Shown one piece after another: positions 25,197 through 33,660 of a stretch of DNA of 64,000 nucleotides (positions are counted from its first letter, which is position 1; every line of letters starts with the position of its first letter). The notes beneath the pieces were generated by a model. The model did no database searches. It had not been told where the DNA came from and was given only the letters and a program-made list of their open reading frames with translations. The DNA is from Nibrella saemangeumensis. Its GTDB lineage: Bacteria > Bacteroidota > Bacteroidia > Cytophagales > Spirosomataceae. The translations under genes were made by a program, and so were the position numbers. The DNA is taken from positions 310,001-374,000 of the forward strand of contig NZ_BAABHD010000024.1 of the NCBI RefSeq assembly GCF_039541915.1, in the 5' to 3' direction.

Positions 25197-25619
25197 TTAC
25201 TTCTTACCGATACTGACCAGATATTCCTCGGCCGTCAGAACAGACAGAACTGATTCCTTGAAATCTTTGGCATTTCTGGTGAGCAAAATGGTGGCGTTGT
25301 CCTGTAGAGCACAGTAGTACTGTAGTGAATCTTCAAAGTCTGTGAAGGTAGAGCTTAACCCTTTTTCCACGATGGCATCATTCACCGCAATAACGCTGCA
25401 GATAATCTTGAATTTCCGGAGTTTCTCCCTGGCAACAGAACTGCCGTCAAACGTGGCCAGGAAATAGTGTACCGTAGCGAACGAAAGCGCCGAAGCGGTC
25501 AGTTGTACATCTCCTCGCTCAGCCAGTGTGGCAATTTTAGCGATAGCCTGGTAGTAAGGTACCCGGCACCCCAGCAGATCCAGAATGATGTTGGTGTCCA
25601 GGAATAGTTTATCGTTCAC
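25197..25619 (-). CDS. PIN-domain toxin (VapC-type)
   Basis: 140 residues from a GTG. The PIN-domain layout is LFLDTNIILDLL with Asp8, then FTDFEDSLQYYCA with Asp97, then ILLTRNAKDF with Asp119. VapC-type toxins are Mg-dependent ribonucleases that cut tRNA or other RNAs when the antitoxin is lost. The second acidic residue usually found around position 45 is not obvious here (TASALSFATVHY), so activity should not be assumed. Its GTG overlaps the antitoxin stop (GTGA), the standard coupling in these modules. Confidence 0.82.
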   Translation of the reverse strand: MNDKLFLDTNIILDLLGCRVPYYQAIAKIATLAERGDVQLTASALSFATVHYFLATFDGSSVAREKLRKFKIICSVIAVNDAIVEKGLSSTFTDFEDSLQYYCALQDNATILLTRNAKDFKESVLSVLTAEEYLVSIGKK

Positions 25620-25873
25620 GAGTATTTTTCCGTCAGGTAAGCTCCGTATTCTTTCCGGAGATCAATATCCGCCGGAATGGATGTACCGGTAGCCATACTT
25701 TTCACGAAAGCCGAAATTTCTATCTCCTCAATATCATCCGGTAGCTCCCTGCCCGTTAACGACTTCAGGTAATTTTCAACCAGGCGGGACAGACTTGTCT
25801 TTCGGGAAGCGGCATACCGCTTTGCCTTTTCGATAACCTCATCATTCAGCTTCAACGTCAGCTTTGTATCCAT
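25616..25873 (-). CDS. DUF6364-type antitoxin (VapB-like)
   Basis: 85 residues from the ATG at 25873; an in-frame TTG at 25882 is a weaker start. It begins MDTKLTLKLNDEVIEKAKRYAASRKTSLSRLVENYLKSL, a ribbon-helix-helix-like DNA-binding segment, followed by a flexible acidic tail that would clasp the toxin. Members of DUF6364 commonly precede PIN toxins. A 14-bp palindrome overlaps its predicted -7 element, which fits autorepression by the toxin-antitoxin complex. The pair sits between two catabolic genes and looks like an insertion into the leftward gene run. Confidence 0.8.
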   Translation of the reverse strand: MDTKLTLKLNDEVIEKAKRYAASRKTSLSRLVENYLKSLTGRELPDDIEEIEISAFVKSMATGTSIPADIDLRKEYGAYLTEKYS

Positions 25874-25883
25874 AATGAACAAT

Positions 25884-25897
25884 TTTGTACGTACAAA
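25884..25897. promoter_or_regulatory. Palindromic operator TTTGTACGTACAAA of the toxin-antitoxin pair
   Basis: A perfect 14-bp palindrome 11 bp upstream of the antitoxin ATG. It overlaps the TATATTTG -7 element, so a bound antitoxin dimer would block RNA polymerase. Confidence 0.6.
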
Positions 25898-25901
25898 TAT
25901 A
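25894..25901 (-). promoter_or_regulatory. TAnnTTTG -7 element (TATATTTG) of the toxin-antitoxin pair
   Basis: Exact match to the Bacteroidota -7 consensus on the minus strand, about 20 bp before the antitoxin ATG. Confidence 0.55.
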
Positions 25902-25928
25902 CAAAAACTCTACGTACTCATATGACTT

Positions 25929-28589
25929 TTATTTTTTCGCCTGTAAAAATGCCAGCAGGTCGCGGAGATCGCTGATGGTGAGTTGCTGTTCCAGGCCGTC
26001 GGGCATGAGCGAGGTCTTACTCATGCCGTAATCCTGGATGTCGTTTTTGGCGAACGTGACAAAGCCGGCCGCCTGCGTGTAGAGTTCTATTTGCTTTTCG
26101 CCCACATCAATCTGCCGCCCCTGGTGTTCTACGCCATTCTTCAGGCGAATATACCAGCCTTGCCACTCCGGGCTGATCTCCTTCGACGGCCGCAGAATAG
26201 CCTGAACCAGTTGGGTCCGGGATTTCGACTGCCCTACGTTCGATAGGTCCGGGCCCAGGTCGCCACCCCGGCCCTGCACCGCATGGCAGGACGAGCACAC
26301 GGCCTGTACCGAATAAAATACCCGCTGCCCCCGCTGGGCATCGCCCCCCGTTGCCAGTATAGTCTGCCACTCCGCCAGCGAGGCCGGACGGTGGGACAGT
26401 TTATGACCGGCATCCGCCGGCGATAATGCAAGGGCCAGTTGCTGGCGGAGCGGCTCCTCACCTCCTCCTTTCTGCAAAGCATACCGTGGCCGGAGAACCC
26501 TCTGAGCCTCGGAATCAGACAGGCGTGTTCGCAGGTAACGCACCGCTTCGAGCTGAATCTCCGGATTCGGATCATTGAGTAGCGGCCGCACGCTGGCTGA
26601 AACCTCCGCCGGCTGACGGGCTAAAGCTAGTAATGCTTCTGCCCGGAGGGAAACGGGGTTCTTCGGGTTGGTGGCCGTCGCCAGCAACGAGCGCCCTGCA
26701 GCCTGATCGGGTACGCCAGCCAAGGCCCTGATTGCCTCCAGCCGGATCTGTGGGTGCTGTTCTTTAGTCAGTAACTGGGTCAGTAGCCAAACCTGTTCGG
26801 CTGGCCTGGGCAGGTACCGGATCGCCATTGCCCGCAACACGGCAGGTCGCGACGGATCGGCGACAAAGTTTTCGACAAACTGGTGCGGCAGCGGGCGTTT
26901 TATTGACTTGGCATAAGCCTCAGACCGGTTCCGGTACGCATCAATAAACGCCGACGAAAGATGAGCAACGGTCTCCAGGTAGGTTTCAAATAAGGCCGGG
27001 TTTGCCGGTCCGGCGGTAAGCGCTTTATCCAGATCCGCTCGGGCCTCTTGCAGGCCGGCTTCCCCGACCCACTGCAACGCCCGTTGCCGCACCTGGGCAT
27101 CGGGATCGGTCAGCAACCGGCGCACAAGGGGTTCCGCGGGTTGGTAGCCCGAGCGCTGCAACGCTACCATTGCCCCCAGCCGAACCAGGGGACTGGCATC
27201 TCTGGTCGCGTCAATAGCCTGTTGCCGGAAAGCCGGACGGGCCAGCGCTACTGTAGCCGCATGACGCAGAAACGGGTCTTTCGCCTGTAAGGCCGTATGA
27301 AGCTGACTAATCTCGGCAGGTGAACTTTGGTTGTACAGCCTGTTCAGGACCTCAACGGCGGCATCCGGCCCTACGGGCGCATACATGGGCTGCGGTTTCT
27401 CTACCGCAATGCCTTTGCGGGTGGTCAGTCTCCATATCCGGCCTTTGCCGTGGTTAGGGTAGTTGCGCAGTACCCAGTCCGTAAAGTAGATGGCCCCGTT
27501 CCGATCTGTGGCAAAGGCAACCGGCCGGAACGTCTGCCCGCCCTCAACAATGACTTGAGTATAGCCAGTTAATGATGCGCCTTTGGCCGTCAGATTGATC
27601 CGGACGATACGGCTTTCCTCCCAAATGGTAGCCAGCATCTGCCCCCGATAGTCGGGTGGCAGAGCCGCCAGACCGGCAGCCAGCAATCCGGATGGGGCTT
27701 CCCCGAGCCCGACCCCGTAGGGTAATGTGCCGGGTCGTTCGCCGTTCCAGGCCAGGTACGGATGAATGCCGCTGCCGCCGTAAAGGGATTTGTAGCCATA
27801 GTCTCCACCCGGTACGACATGCACCAGCCGGTTTGGGCCGCGGCTGTCCGGATCGTTGTCGGCCGCCAGCAGGTGGCCTTTGCCGTCGAATTTCAGGTCC
27901 ATCGGGTTCCAGAAGCCGGTGGCGACTTCCTCCAGCCGGGCCCCGTCGGGCCGCGACCGAACGATGTTGCCGCCATCGCCGTAGCCGCTCACCGATGAAC
28001 CATCGGTGCCGACCAGTTTCCAGGCCTGTCCGCCGGTATTCCCCCGCGAAACATACATCCAGCCATCGGGTGAGAAGGTAATCCCCAGCAGAGCGGCATG
28101 GGCATACACCGAAGCCGGTTCGACCAATTCCAGCACCTTTTTTTTCTCCTCGCAGACACGGTCGCCGTTGCGGTCGTACAGCACCCATACGGCGCGGGAG
28201 GTCACGGCGTACAAATGCCCTTCCGGCGAAAAGGCCAGGTTCAGTCCTTCTTTCAAGCCGTCGGCAAAAACAGTGGTTTTGTCAGGCCGGCCATCGGCAT
28301 TCGAATCGACAAACACTTTAATAATATCTCCAGTCGGCCCTTTGTAATCTTTGGGTGGCAGGTGGGTATGCGACTCCAGTACGAAGATTCGGTTCAGGCT
28401 GTCGATGGCAATGCCGATGGGGGTGACAATCCCGGGGTTTTCGGCAAACAGGGACAGTTCCAGCCGCTCGTCCAGTACACGCGGCATATCGGCCGGGTCG
28501 AGTGTGAAGCGAAACGATAGCGTGACCGTAACCAGTACCAGTACAGTACCGGCAAACCCGCCGAAGGAATTTGTTAAATACCTGACCAT
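25929..28589 (-). CDS. PVC-type heme-binding CxxCH dehydrogenase-like protein with HEAT repeats
   Basis: 886 residues with an N-terminal signal or anchor (FAGTVLVLVTVTLSF). Residues 40-400 form a six-bladed propeller of the sugar-dehydrogenase type (GIAIDSLNRIFVLESH, NLAFSPEGHLYAVT, GFWNPMDLKFDGKGHLLAADND). Residues 420-720 are HEAT-like repeats (DPFLRHAATVALARP, SPLVRLGAMVALQRSG). The C-terminal cytochrome c domain has CSSCH at 765-769 and a likely distal ligand, Met862, in TSLMPDG. Proteins of this plan are periplasmic electron-transfer or sugar-oxidising enzymes, abundant in Planctomycetes and Cytophagales. It is the last gene of the leftward run, so it may accept electrons from oxidation of the compound handled upstream. 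Whether it needs PQQ cannot be decided. Confidence 0.87.
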   Translation of the reverse strand: MVRYLTNSFGGFAGTVLVLVTVTLSFRFTLDPADMPRVLDERLELSLFAENPGIVTPIGIAIDSLNRIFVLESHTHLPPKDYKGPTGDIIKVFVDSNADGRPDKTTVFADGLKEGLNLAFSPEGHLYAVTSRAVWVLYDRNGDRVCEEKKKVLELVEPASVYAHAALLGITFSPDGWMYVSRGNTGGQAWKLVGTDGSSVSGYGDGGNIVRSRPDGARLEEVATGFWNPMDLKFDGKGHLLAADNDPDSRGPNRLVHVVPGGDYGYKSLYGGSGIHPYLAWNGERPGTLPYGVGLGEAPSGLLAAGLAALPPDYRGQMLATIWEESRIVRINLTAKGASLTGYTQVIVEGGQTFRPVAFATDRNGAIYFTDWVLRNYPNHGKGRIWRLTTRKGIAVEKPQPMYAPVGPDAAVEVLNRLYNQSSPAEISQLHTALQAKDPFLRHAATVALARPAFRQQAIDATRDASPLVRLGAMVALQRSGYQPAEPLVRRLLTDPDAQVRQRALQWVGEAGLQEARADLDKALTAGPANPALFETYLETVAHLSSAFIDAYRNRSEAYAKSIKRPLPHQFVENFVADPSRPAVLRAMAIRYLPRPAEQVWLLTQLLTKEQHPQIRLEAIRALAGVPDQAAGRSLLATATNPKNPVSLRAEALLALARQPAEVSASVRPLLNDPNPEIQLEAVRYLRTRLSDSEAQRVLRPRYALQKGGGEEPLRQQLALALSPADAGHKLSHRPASLAEWQTILATGGDAQRGQRVFYSVQAVCSSCHAVQGRGGDLGPDLSNVGQSKSRTQLVQAILRPSKEISPEWQGWYIRLKNGVEHQGRQIDVGEKQIELYTQAAGFVTFAKNDIQDYGMSKTSLMPDGLEQQLTISDLRDLLAFLQAKK

Positions 28590-28624
28590 ACTATGCCTGG
28601 TGATGGTAAGCTACGGATGAGGTA

Positions 28625-29527
28625 CTACCGTTCGTATTTCTGAAACAACTGATAGGCCCGCTTCAGGTCTTCTTCCAGCGTTTCCTTATGCTGCGGAGGA
28701 GCCATCTCAATGAGCAGATACCCTTTGTAGCCGTGGCCCAGCATCCGCTCCACCACGCCGGCATTGTCAGTTACGCCCTGTCCGTACCGCACCACCTTGT
28801 GAATGCCTTTGCGTTCGGTATCTTTCAGGTCGATGTGCAGGATGCGCGAATGGAACCGGTCGACCACCTGCATCAGGTCTACATTAGCTCCGTCGAAGTG
28901 CGCGTTGTCCATGCACATACCCACGTTGGGCGAGGAAACAGCGCTGAAGATACGGTCGTAATCTTCGATGGTTTCCAGGTTATTATTGGCGTGGTTCTCC
29001 ACCAGAATCAGCATACCCATCTCTTCGGCGGCCGGTGCCAACTCTTTAAGCACATTGATCACGGCATCCAGCCCACCCTCCGATCCGCGTCCGGCCCCGG
29101 TGAATTTCACCCGTTTGCAGCCTAACTGCCGGGCGGCTTCCATATTCCAGAGTTTGTGCGTCACATCCTTGATGATGTTACCCGACGCACCAAACGAACT
29201 GCCCTGCATGCAAACCGGGGTCAGCTTATGCTGCCGGCAGCGCTCTTTGATGCTGCGGATACCGGCGGGCGTCAGATTGCGGGCGTACCAGCAGTTGAAC
29301 TCTACATTTTTGAAAGGGAGTTTGGGGGCCAGTGCAAAGAATGGCTCAAAATTCATATCGCCAAAGCCATCGATGGTGATGGTGGCAATGGCGAGTTCTA
29401 CCTGTTTAGGTTTACCGGCACCGGCTGGATTGGCAAAGAGGTCACCGGACGATTGCAGACCGCTCAGGCCGGCCAGGCTCAGACTGGTAGCCCGGAGAAA
29501 ATCCCGGCGGCTGGTTTCATAATTCAT
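28625..29527 (-). CDS. Tat-exported sugar isomerase/epimerase-like TIM barrel
   Basis: 300 residues beginning with a clear Tat signal (TSRRDFLRATSLSLAGLSGL). The barrel shows NVEFNCWYARNLTP, LILVENHANNN, GMCMDNAHFDGANVD, LHIDLKDTERKG and YLLIEMAPPQ, giving the Glu, Asp, His and Glu metal ligands of the AP-endonuclease-2/xylose isomerase-like family. Export by Tat implies folding with its metal in the cytoplasm before transport. It acts in the periplasm on an unknown sugar derivative. It lies 25 bp after the propeller gene and 35 bp before the cytochrome gene in the leftward operon. It is only distantly similar to the exported isomerase at 3020-3886, which uses a Sec-type leader instead. Confidence 0.85.
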   Translation of the reverse strand: MNYETSRRDFLRATSLSLAGLSGLQSSGDLFANPAGAGKPKQVELAIATITIDGFGDMNFEPFFALAPKLPFKNVEFNCWYARNLTPAGIRSIKERCRQHKLTPVCMQGSSFGASGNIIKDVTHKLWNMEAARQLGCKRVKFTGAGRGSEGGLDAVINVLKELAPAAEEMGMLILVENHANNNLETIEDYDRIFSAVSSPNVGMCMDNAHFDGANVDLMQVVDRFHSRILHIDLKDTERKGIHKVVRYGQGVTDNAGVVERMLGHGYKGYLLIEMAPPQHKETLEEDLKRAYQLFQKYER

Positions 29528-29552
29528 GAAAAGATGGATTTAAGCACCTGCG

Positions 29553-30830
29553 TTAAAAAGCGTAGTCAACCGGAATTCTCACCAGGTCCTGAATTTCCCG
29601 GCCGTTGTGCATGAACCGCGCCAGGGTATACACCGTACCATCGGGGCCGAGCGCCAGCGAATTAACATAAGTAGGTCGGTTGCCGTCCGGGTAGAAAATG
29701 GCCCCGTGGTCGGTGTACTTCCGGTTTGGAATGTTATACGTAACCAGGTGCAGGTTCTCCAGCCCTTTGGCGGCTCCACGGGCAATCTGCTCTTCGCCTT
29801 TCACCCGCCGGCCATCCACGTAGATTGGTCCGCCGGTCAAGTAGTAGATCGTTTCTCCGTCGGGCCCCAGTTGAAAACCCAGGTACCCGTAGCTGAACTG
29901 GTCGAACATACCACTGCGCCGGGAGGGTTCCGAGGTAATCCGCTCCACGAGTTCCAGCTCCGGCCGACGAGGATCAAATCGGAACAGGTAACCGGAATTG
30001 CCGTGAACCCCGTAGGCCACTTCTTCCGGCGCGTACCAGACGATCTTCCGCCAGTTGTACCCCATGCTGCCGGGATGGGTCGGGTCGTAACGGCCGAAGT
30101 AATCGAGCCGCAGGTCAACATCGTCCAGTTTTTGAATCCCTGAAGACGCTGGATGATACGTCAGAATATCGCCCTCGGATGTAGATAAATAGAGAGCACC
30201 ATCGGCCGGGTCCACAAACATCGACCGGCACAGGGTACGGTAATCGGCACCCGGCGTACCGGCCTCACCACTGGCGGAAACTGGCCCAAGGTTTTGTAGT
30301 GCCTTGCTTTCGATATTATACCGGAGGAGGTTTCCAATAGGCCAGGTGATGCCATACAAGTAGCCACGCTCCCGGTCGATGGTCATAGACAAAATACCTT
30401 CGCCGTCGGGGGCTACGGCCAGATCGGCAAAAGCCCCCGTAGCCAGATCGTACGACAGGAAGTGGCCGCCGGGGTACCGGCCATACCCATCGGGTGGTTG
30501 CTGCGGCAGCCGCTCCATGCCGTTAATGAGTTCGTAAAAACCTACGTGCGTGGCGAAATAGAGCCGGCCGGCCCGCTCGTAGAAGCGGACATGGCTTTTC
30601 CCCTGCGCAATCACTTTCTGCCCGGCCTCCCCGCAGATCGCACTCAGGTCAGCTAGAAATCGGGTCTGGTCGGTTGCCGGATCATAGACATGCATTTGCC
30701 CGGCGACATCATATCTGTCTGATGACAAGACGTAGTAGATTCTGCCATCGCTGGCGCAGGTAATGGCATTATAGGTATCGTGGGCAAAGGTAAAGCCGGA
30801 GTAATACGGGTAAGCGGTTAAGGCAGGCAT
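29553..30830 (-). CDS. Beta-propeller protein of unknown function
   Basis: 425 residues with no signal peptide, which is odd because its four catalytic neighbours are exported. Repeated blade motifs are visible: CASDGRIYYVLSSDRYD, LYFATHVGFYELI, ILSMTIDRERGYLYGITWP, MFVDPADGALYLSTSEGDILTYHP, and LALGPDGTVYTLARF. It thus forms a six- or seven-bladed propeller. I do not recognise a named family; similar proteins are lactonase-like or oligogalacturonide lyase-like propellers. It is 12 bp downstream of the ceramidase-like gene and 25 bp upstream of the Tat isomerase, so it is certainly in the operon. It could be a cytoplasmic lyase/hydrolase of the final product, or a sensor. Confidence 0.65.
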   Translation of the reverse strand: MPALTAYPYYSGFTFAHDTYNAITCASDGRIYYVLSSDRYDVAGQMHVYDPATDQTRFLADLSAICGEAGQKVIAQGKSHVRFYERAGRLYFATHVGFYELINGMERLPQQPPDGYGRYPGGHFLSYDLATGAFADLAVAPDGEGILSMTIDRERGYLYGITWPIGNLLRYNIESKALQNLGPVSASGEAGTPGADYRTLCRSMFVDPADGALYLSTSEGDILTYHPASSGIQKLDDVDLRLDYFGRYDPTHPGSMGYNWRKIVWYAPEEVAYGVHGNSGYLFRFDPRRPELELVERITSEPSRRSGMFDQFSYGYLGFQLGPDGETIYYLTGGPIYVDGRRVKGEEQIARGAAKGLENLHLVTYNIPNRKYTDHGAIFYPDGNRPTYVNSLALGPDGTVYTLARFMHNGREIQDLVRIPVDYAF

Positions 30831-30842
30831 GCAGTTCGGGGG

Positions 30843-32234
30843 TTACTTTTCAGCTTTGAGTTGAGAAACGCCCACCTGACCCGCCAGTTTGACCATTTCG
30901 CCCAGAATCAGGCTTTCGACAGCGGGTCCCCAGGGTCCGGGTAGCCCATACACCATCTGCGAGGTAGCACCCTCGTAACCGCCCTCTTTCAGAATGGTCG
31001 CCGACGGAATATAGGCCATCACGTTGTTGGAATACCCCAGCACGAATAACTCTGGTCCGAACAGCCGCTTCAACTCATTGGCGTAATGCACGACCAGTTC
31101 GCCACCCAGGCTCATCACGGTCTGCTCACCCAGTTGCCAGACCTGCAAAGGATACGGATAAGAGGCCGGGGCTTTTTCGCCTTTGTCCAGGTTTTGCAGC
31201 ATCCGGCCCGCCCAACGCTTCATGTAGTCATACGGAGCCTCCTGCGTCAGCCTGACGAGTTCCTCCCGCGTCGGTGGACCGGTCAGAGGAAGATTCACTT
31301 CCTGGTAAGCCGTAGTAAGCCGGGGGGAAAGCTTGCGCATCTCTTCCGCCAGCACCCGCTCGACCGCAGCCGCCAGTTCTCGCCCGTACTGGTGCGCCAG
31401 CGGAATGGTCCGGCGGGGTAGCGGATTCTGGTCGGCCCCGGCACCCTGGAAAAATAAGGCTGTTACACCCGGATGGGCTTTCTCTAACTCTAACTGGGCG
31501 TATCCCGGATAATCGCCGGACCACTGGTACAGATCCAGCACGGTCGGGTGGCAGGCATACCCAAAGGCAATGGCTTTTAATTCCCCTTTCCCGTTCACCA
31601 CCTTAAGCACCGGCACGGCATAGTCGTTGGGCCCTTTCAGTTCAATCAGCCGGGCGAGGGTGCCTTCGGCATTGTTGCGTCGATTTACCTGAAAGCGGGT
31701 CACGCCGTTCTGTGAATACAATTCCACCGGCTCCAAATGCTGCAACGCCCGCCCGACCAGCGCCACTACCTCCTGCTGAAATTTTTCGGTATAAGCCTTA
31801 ATCCGCATCAACTGCTCCTGATCCAGCGGGTAGATGTCCGACAGGGCATTTTGCAGCACCGGTCCGGAATGCGTATGCGAACTATTGAGCAGGATCTGCG
31901 CGCGCGTCAGGCCATACCTGGCCTGCAATCGATCCCGGATATAGTTGGACACCGTAAGCGGAACCCCTACCAGATCGGTCGTAATCAGCACCGCTTTCTT
32001 ACCGTCGGCGTCTTCCAGCACCAGCGCCTTCGCCCACAAGTCATGCAGTTTCCCCTCCGACGGGTGCGTGCGGGCGGCATACCCGGCCAACCACATGGGC
32101 TGCTCCGGGGTGATGACCACGCGGGCTACCCCCGCTCTCCAGCCGGTGGCAGTACCCGCCAGAACCGGATAGCCGCCGGCTACCAGGGTAAGACTTAGAA
32201 AAATCAGGAGCAATAGCCGGTCAATCGTTCTCAT
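30843..32234 (-). CDS. Neutral/alkaline ceramidase-like secreted hydrolase
   Basis: 463 residues with an N-terminal signal (LLLLIFLSLTLVAGGYPVLAG). The neutral/alkaline ceramidase N-terminal domain is recognised by WRAGVARVVITPEQPMWLAGYAAR, LITTDLVGVP, NSSHTHSGP, FGYACHPTVL and FQGAGADQNP. The SHTHSGP and ACHP histidines are the zinc ligands of that fold. True ceramidases are about 650-750 residues and have a C-terminal Ig domain. This short form, common in Bacteroidota and Planctomycetes, is an amidase-type hydrolase with unknown substrate. Its ATG overlaps the stop of the aminotransferase gene (ATGA), implying translational coupling. Hydrolysis of an N-acyl group followed by transamination of the freed amine is an attractive but unproven sequence. 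Confidence 0.85.
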   Translation of the reverse strand: MRTIDRLLLLIFLSLTLVAGGYPVLAGTATGWRAGVARVVITPEQPMWLAGYAARTHPSEGKLHDLWAKALVLEDADGKKAVLITTDLVGVPLTVSNYIRDRLQARYGLTRAQILLNSSHTHSGPVLQNALSDIYPLDQEQLMRIKAYTEKFQQEVVALVGRALQHLEPVELYSQNGVTRFQVNRRNNAEGTLARLIELKGPNDYAVPVLKVVNGKGELKAIAFGYACHPTVLDLYQWSGDYPGYAQLELEKAHPGVTALFFQGAGADQNPLPRRTIPLAHQYGRELAAAVERVLAEEMRKLSPRLTTAYQEVNLPLTGPPTREELVRLTQEAPYDYMKRWAGRMLQNLDKGEKAPASYPYPLQVWQLGEQTVMSLGGELVVHYANELKRLFGPELFVLGYSNNVMAYIPSATILKEGGYEGATSQMVYGLPGPWGPAVESLILGEMVKLAGQVGVSQLKAEK

Positions 32235-33649
32235 TTGGTCGCCAGGCTTTTGATCTTGTCCGCGTTCTGGTAAATTTTGTTGATAGCAGCAGCGATCTCG
32301 CTCATATCTGACTGACTACCCAGCAGCATGTTCTGCTGAAACCAGACAGCCTCTTCATTACACAATTTGTCATTCTGGGGACACTCGTTCTGCGCATTGT
32401 ATTTCTTAATATCCAGTTGCTCCTTAGCATACATGCGCCGGAAGTTTTTGGTCTGAAAGGCATGAGCCAGGTAGGGCATCTTATTCAGGGGTGCGTAGCC
32501 GCTGGCGCAGGGGATTCCCTCGGCGTTGAGCGCTTTCAGAAAGTCGGCGCGGGGCAATCCTTTGAAAGCCTCTTTCTGGTACCGGAACGGAAACAGGTGA
32601 AAGGCCGCCTGGGTTACGTTGGGGTAAAGCTTATACGGCACAATGCCGGGTATCTGGCTGATCTGCGCTTTCAGGAATTTGGCATTTTTATTTCGAAGGA
32701 CGGTCTGTTCCTGCAAACGCGGCAGTTGCGCCAGGCCAATGGCGGCCTGGTACTCGGCCAGCCGCAGCTTGGTGCCCATCATAAGCGTGCCGGCCCCTAC
32801 GTCGCCTACTACACTGCCGTACGGATTGCCGAAGTTGTGATAGGAGTAGCAGCGGTCCATAAAGGCATCATCGTCGCTGACGATGGCCCCGCCCTCCCCC
32901 ATCGGTATGTTTTTGGAGTTCTGGAAACTGAAGCAGCCGGCATGGCCGAAGGTACCCACTTTTTTGTGGTCAATCTCCGCCAGCCAGGCCTGACAGGCAT
33001 CCTCGACCACCAGCAGGTTATGCTTTTTGGCAATGGGCATGATGCGCGTCATATCGGCCGGCAGACCCAGGATGTGCACGGGCATAATAGCGCGGGTACG
33101 CGGGGTAATCTTAGCCTCAATTTTCGCCGGGTCCATCTGAAAGGTTTCCGGGTCAACGTCCACAAACACGGGCATAGCGCCGGTAGCCAGCACGGCGGCC
33201 ACGGTAGCGATAAACGTGTACGGCGGCACCAGCACCTCATCGCCCCCGCCAATGTCCAGTTGCACCAGGGCCGCAATCAGGGCGTTGGTGCCATTGACCA
33301 CGGCCAGACAACGTTTGGCACCCACGGTCTCCGCCCATTTTTTCTCAAACTCCGTGGTTACCCCCGCCCGCGACCAGATGCCGCTGCGCAGCACTTCCAG
33401 CACCCGTTTCTCATCCGTTTCGGGGTTCCACATCGGCCAGGTGGGCCACTCGTTAGTCCGTAACGGCTTACCCCCCAGGATGGCGGGCGTATCGGAGGCA
33501 GAAAATATAGCAGGTGCCGGTACGGGATTAGTCTCTTTTGCCGGGATGGTAGTCAGGCCATTAGCCAGCAGCGAAGGCGTCAAGGAAACACCCAGGCCGG
33601 TCAGGGAATTACGGCGGATAAACTCCCGCCGGGAATACTGTTTTGCCAT
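32231..33649 (-). CDS. Tat-exported DegT/DnrJ/EryC1/StrS-family aminotransferase
   Basis: 472 residues. It opens with a Tat signal (YSRREFIRRNSLTGLGVSLTPSLLAN), extending to about residue 35. The body is a full DegT/AHBA-synthase-like fold: VVNGTNALIAALVQL, DEVLVPPYTFIAT, LLVVEDACQA with the PLP-contacting Asp217, and CFSFQNSKNIPMGEGGAIVSDDD with the Schiff-base Lys246 intact. The family transfers amino groups to or from keto sugars. An exported copy is unusual, because PLP enzymes normally work in the cytoplasm and PLP is made there; Tat would carry the folded, loaded enzyme. It is 11 bp downstream of an AraC regulator and overlaps the ceramidase-like gene by 4 bp. A purely structural role is unlikely given the retained lysine. 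Confidence 0.88.
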   Translation of the reverse strand: MAKQYSRREFIRRNSLTGLGVSLTPSLLANGLTTIPAKETNPVPAPAIFSASDTPAILGGKPLRTNEWPTWPMWNPETDEKRVLEVLRSGIWSRAGVTTEFEKKWAETVGAKRCLAVVNGTNALIAALVQLDIGGGDEVLVPPYTFIATVAAVLATGAMPVFVDVDPETFQMDPAKIEAKITPRTRAIMPVHILGLPADMTRIMPIAKKHNLLVVEDACQAWLAEIDHKKVGTFGHAGCFSFQNSKNIPMGEGGAIVSDDDAFMDRCYSYHNFGNPYGSVVGDVGAGTLMMGTKLRLAEYQAAIGLAQLPRLQEQTVLRNKNAKFLKAQISQIPGIVPYKLYPNVTQAAFHLFPFRYQKEAFKGLPRADFLKALNAEGIPCASGYAPLNKMPYLAHAFQTKNFRRMYAKEQLDIKKYNAQNECPQNDKLCNEEAVWFQQNMLLGSQSDMSEIAAAINKIYQNADKIKSLATK

Positions 33650-33660
33650 ATCAGTAAGGG

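Noticed and set aside
32417..33463. Plus-strand open frame of 348 codons
   Set aside because: Antisense to the DegT aminotransferase gene; no domain and no plausible start.
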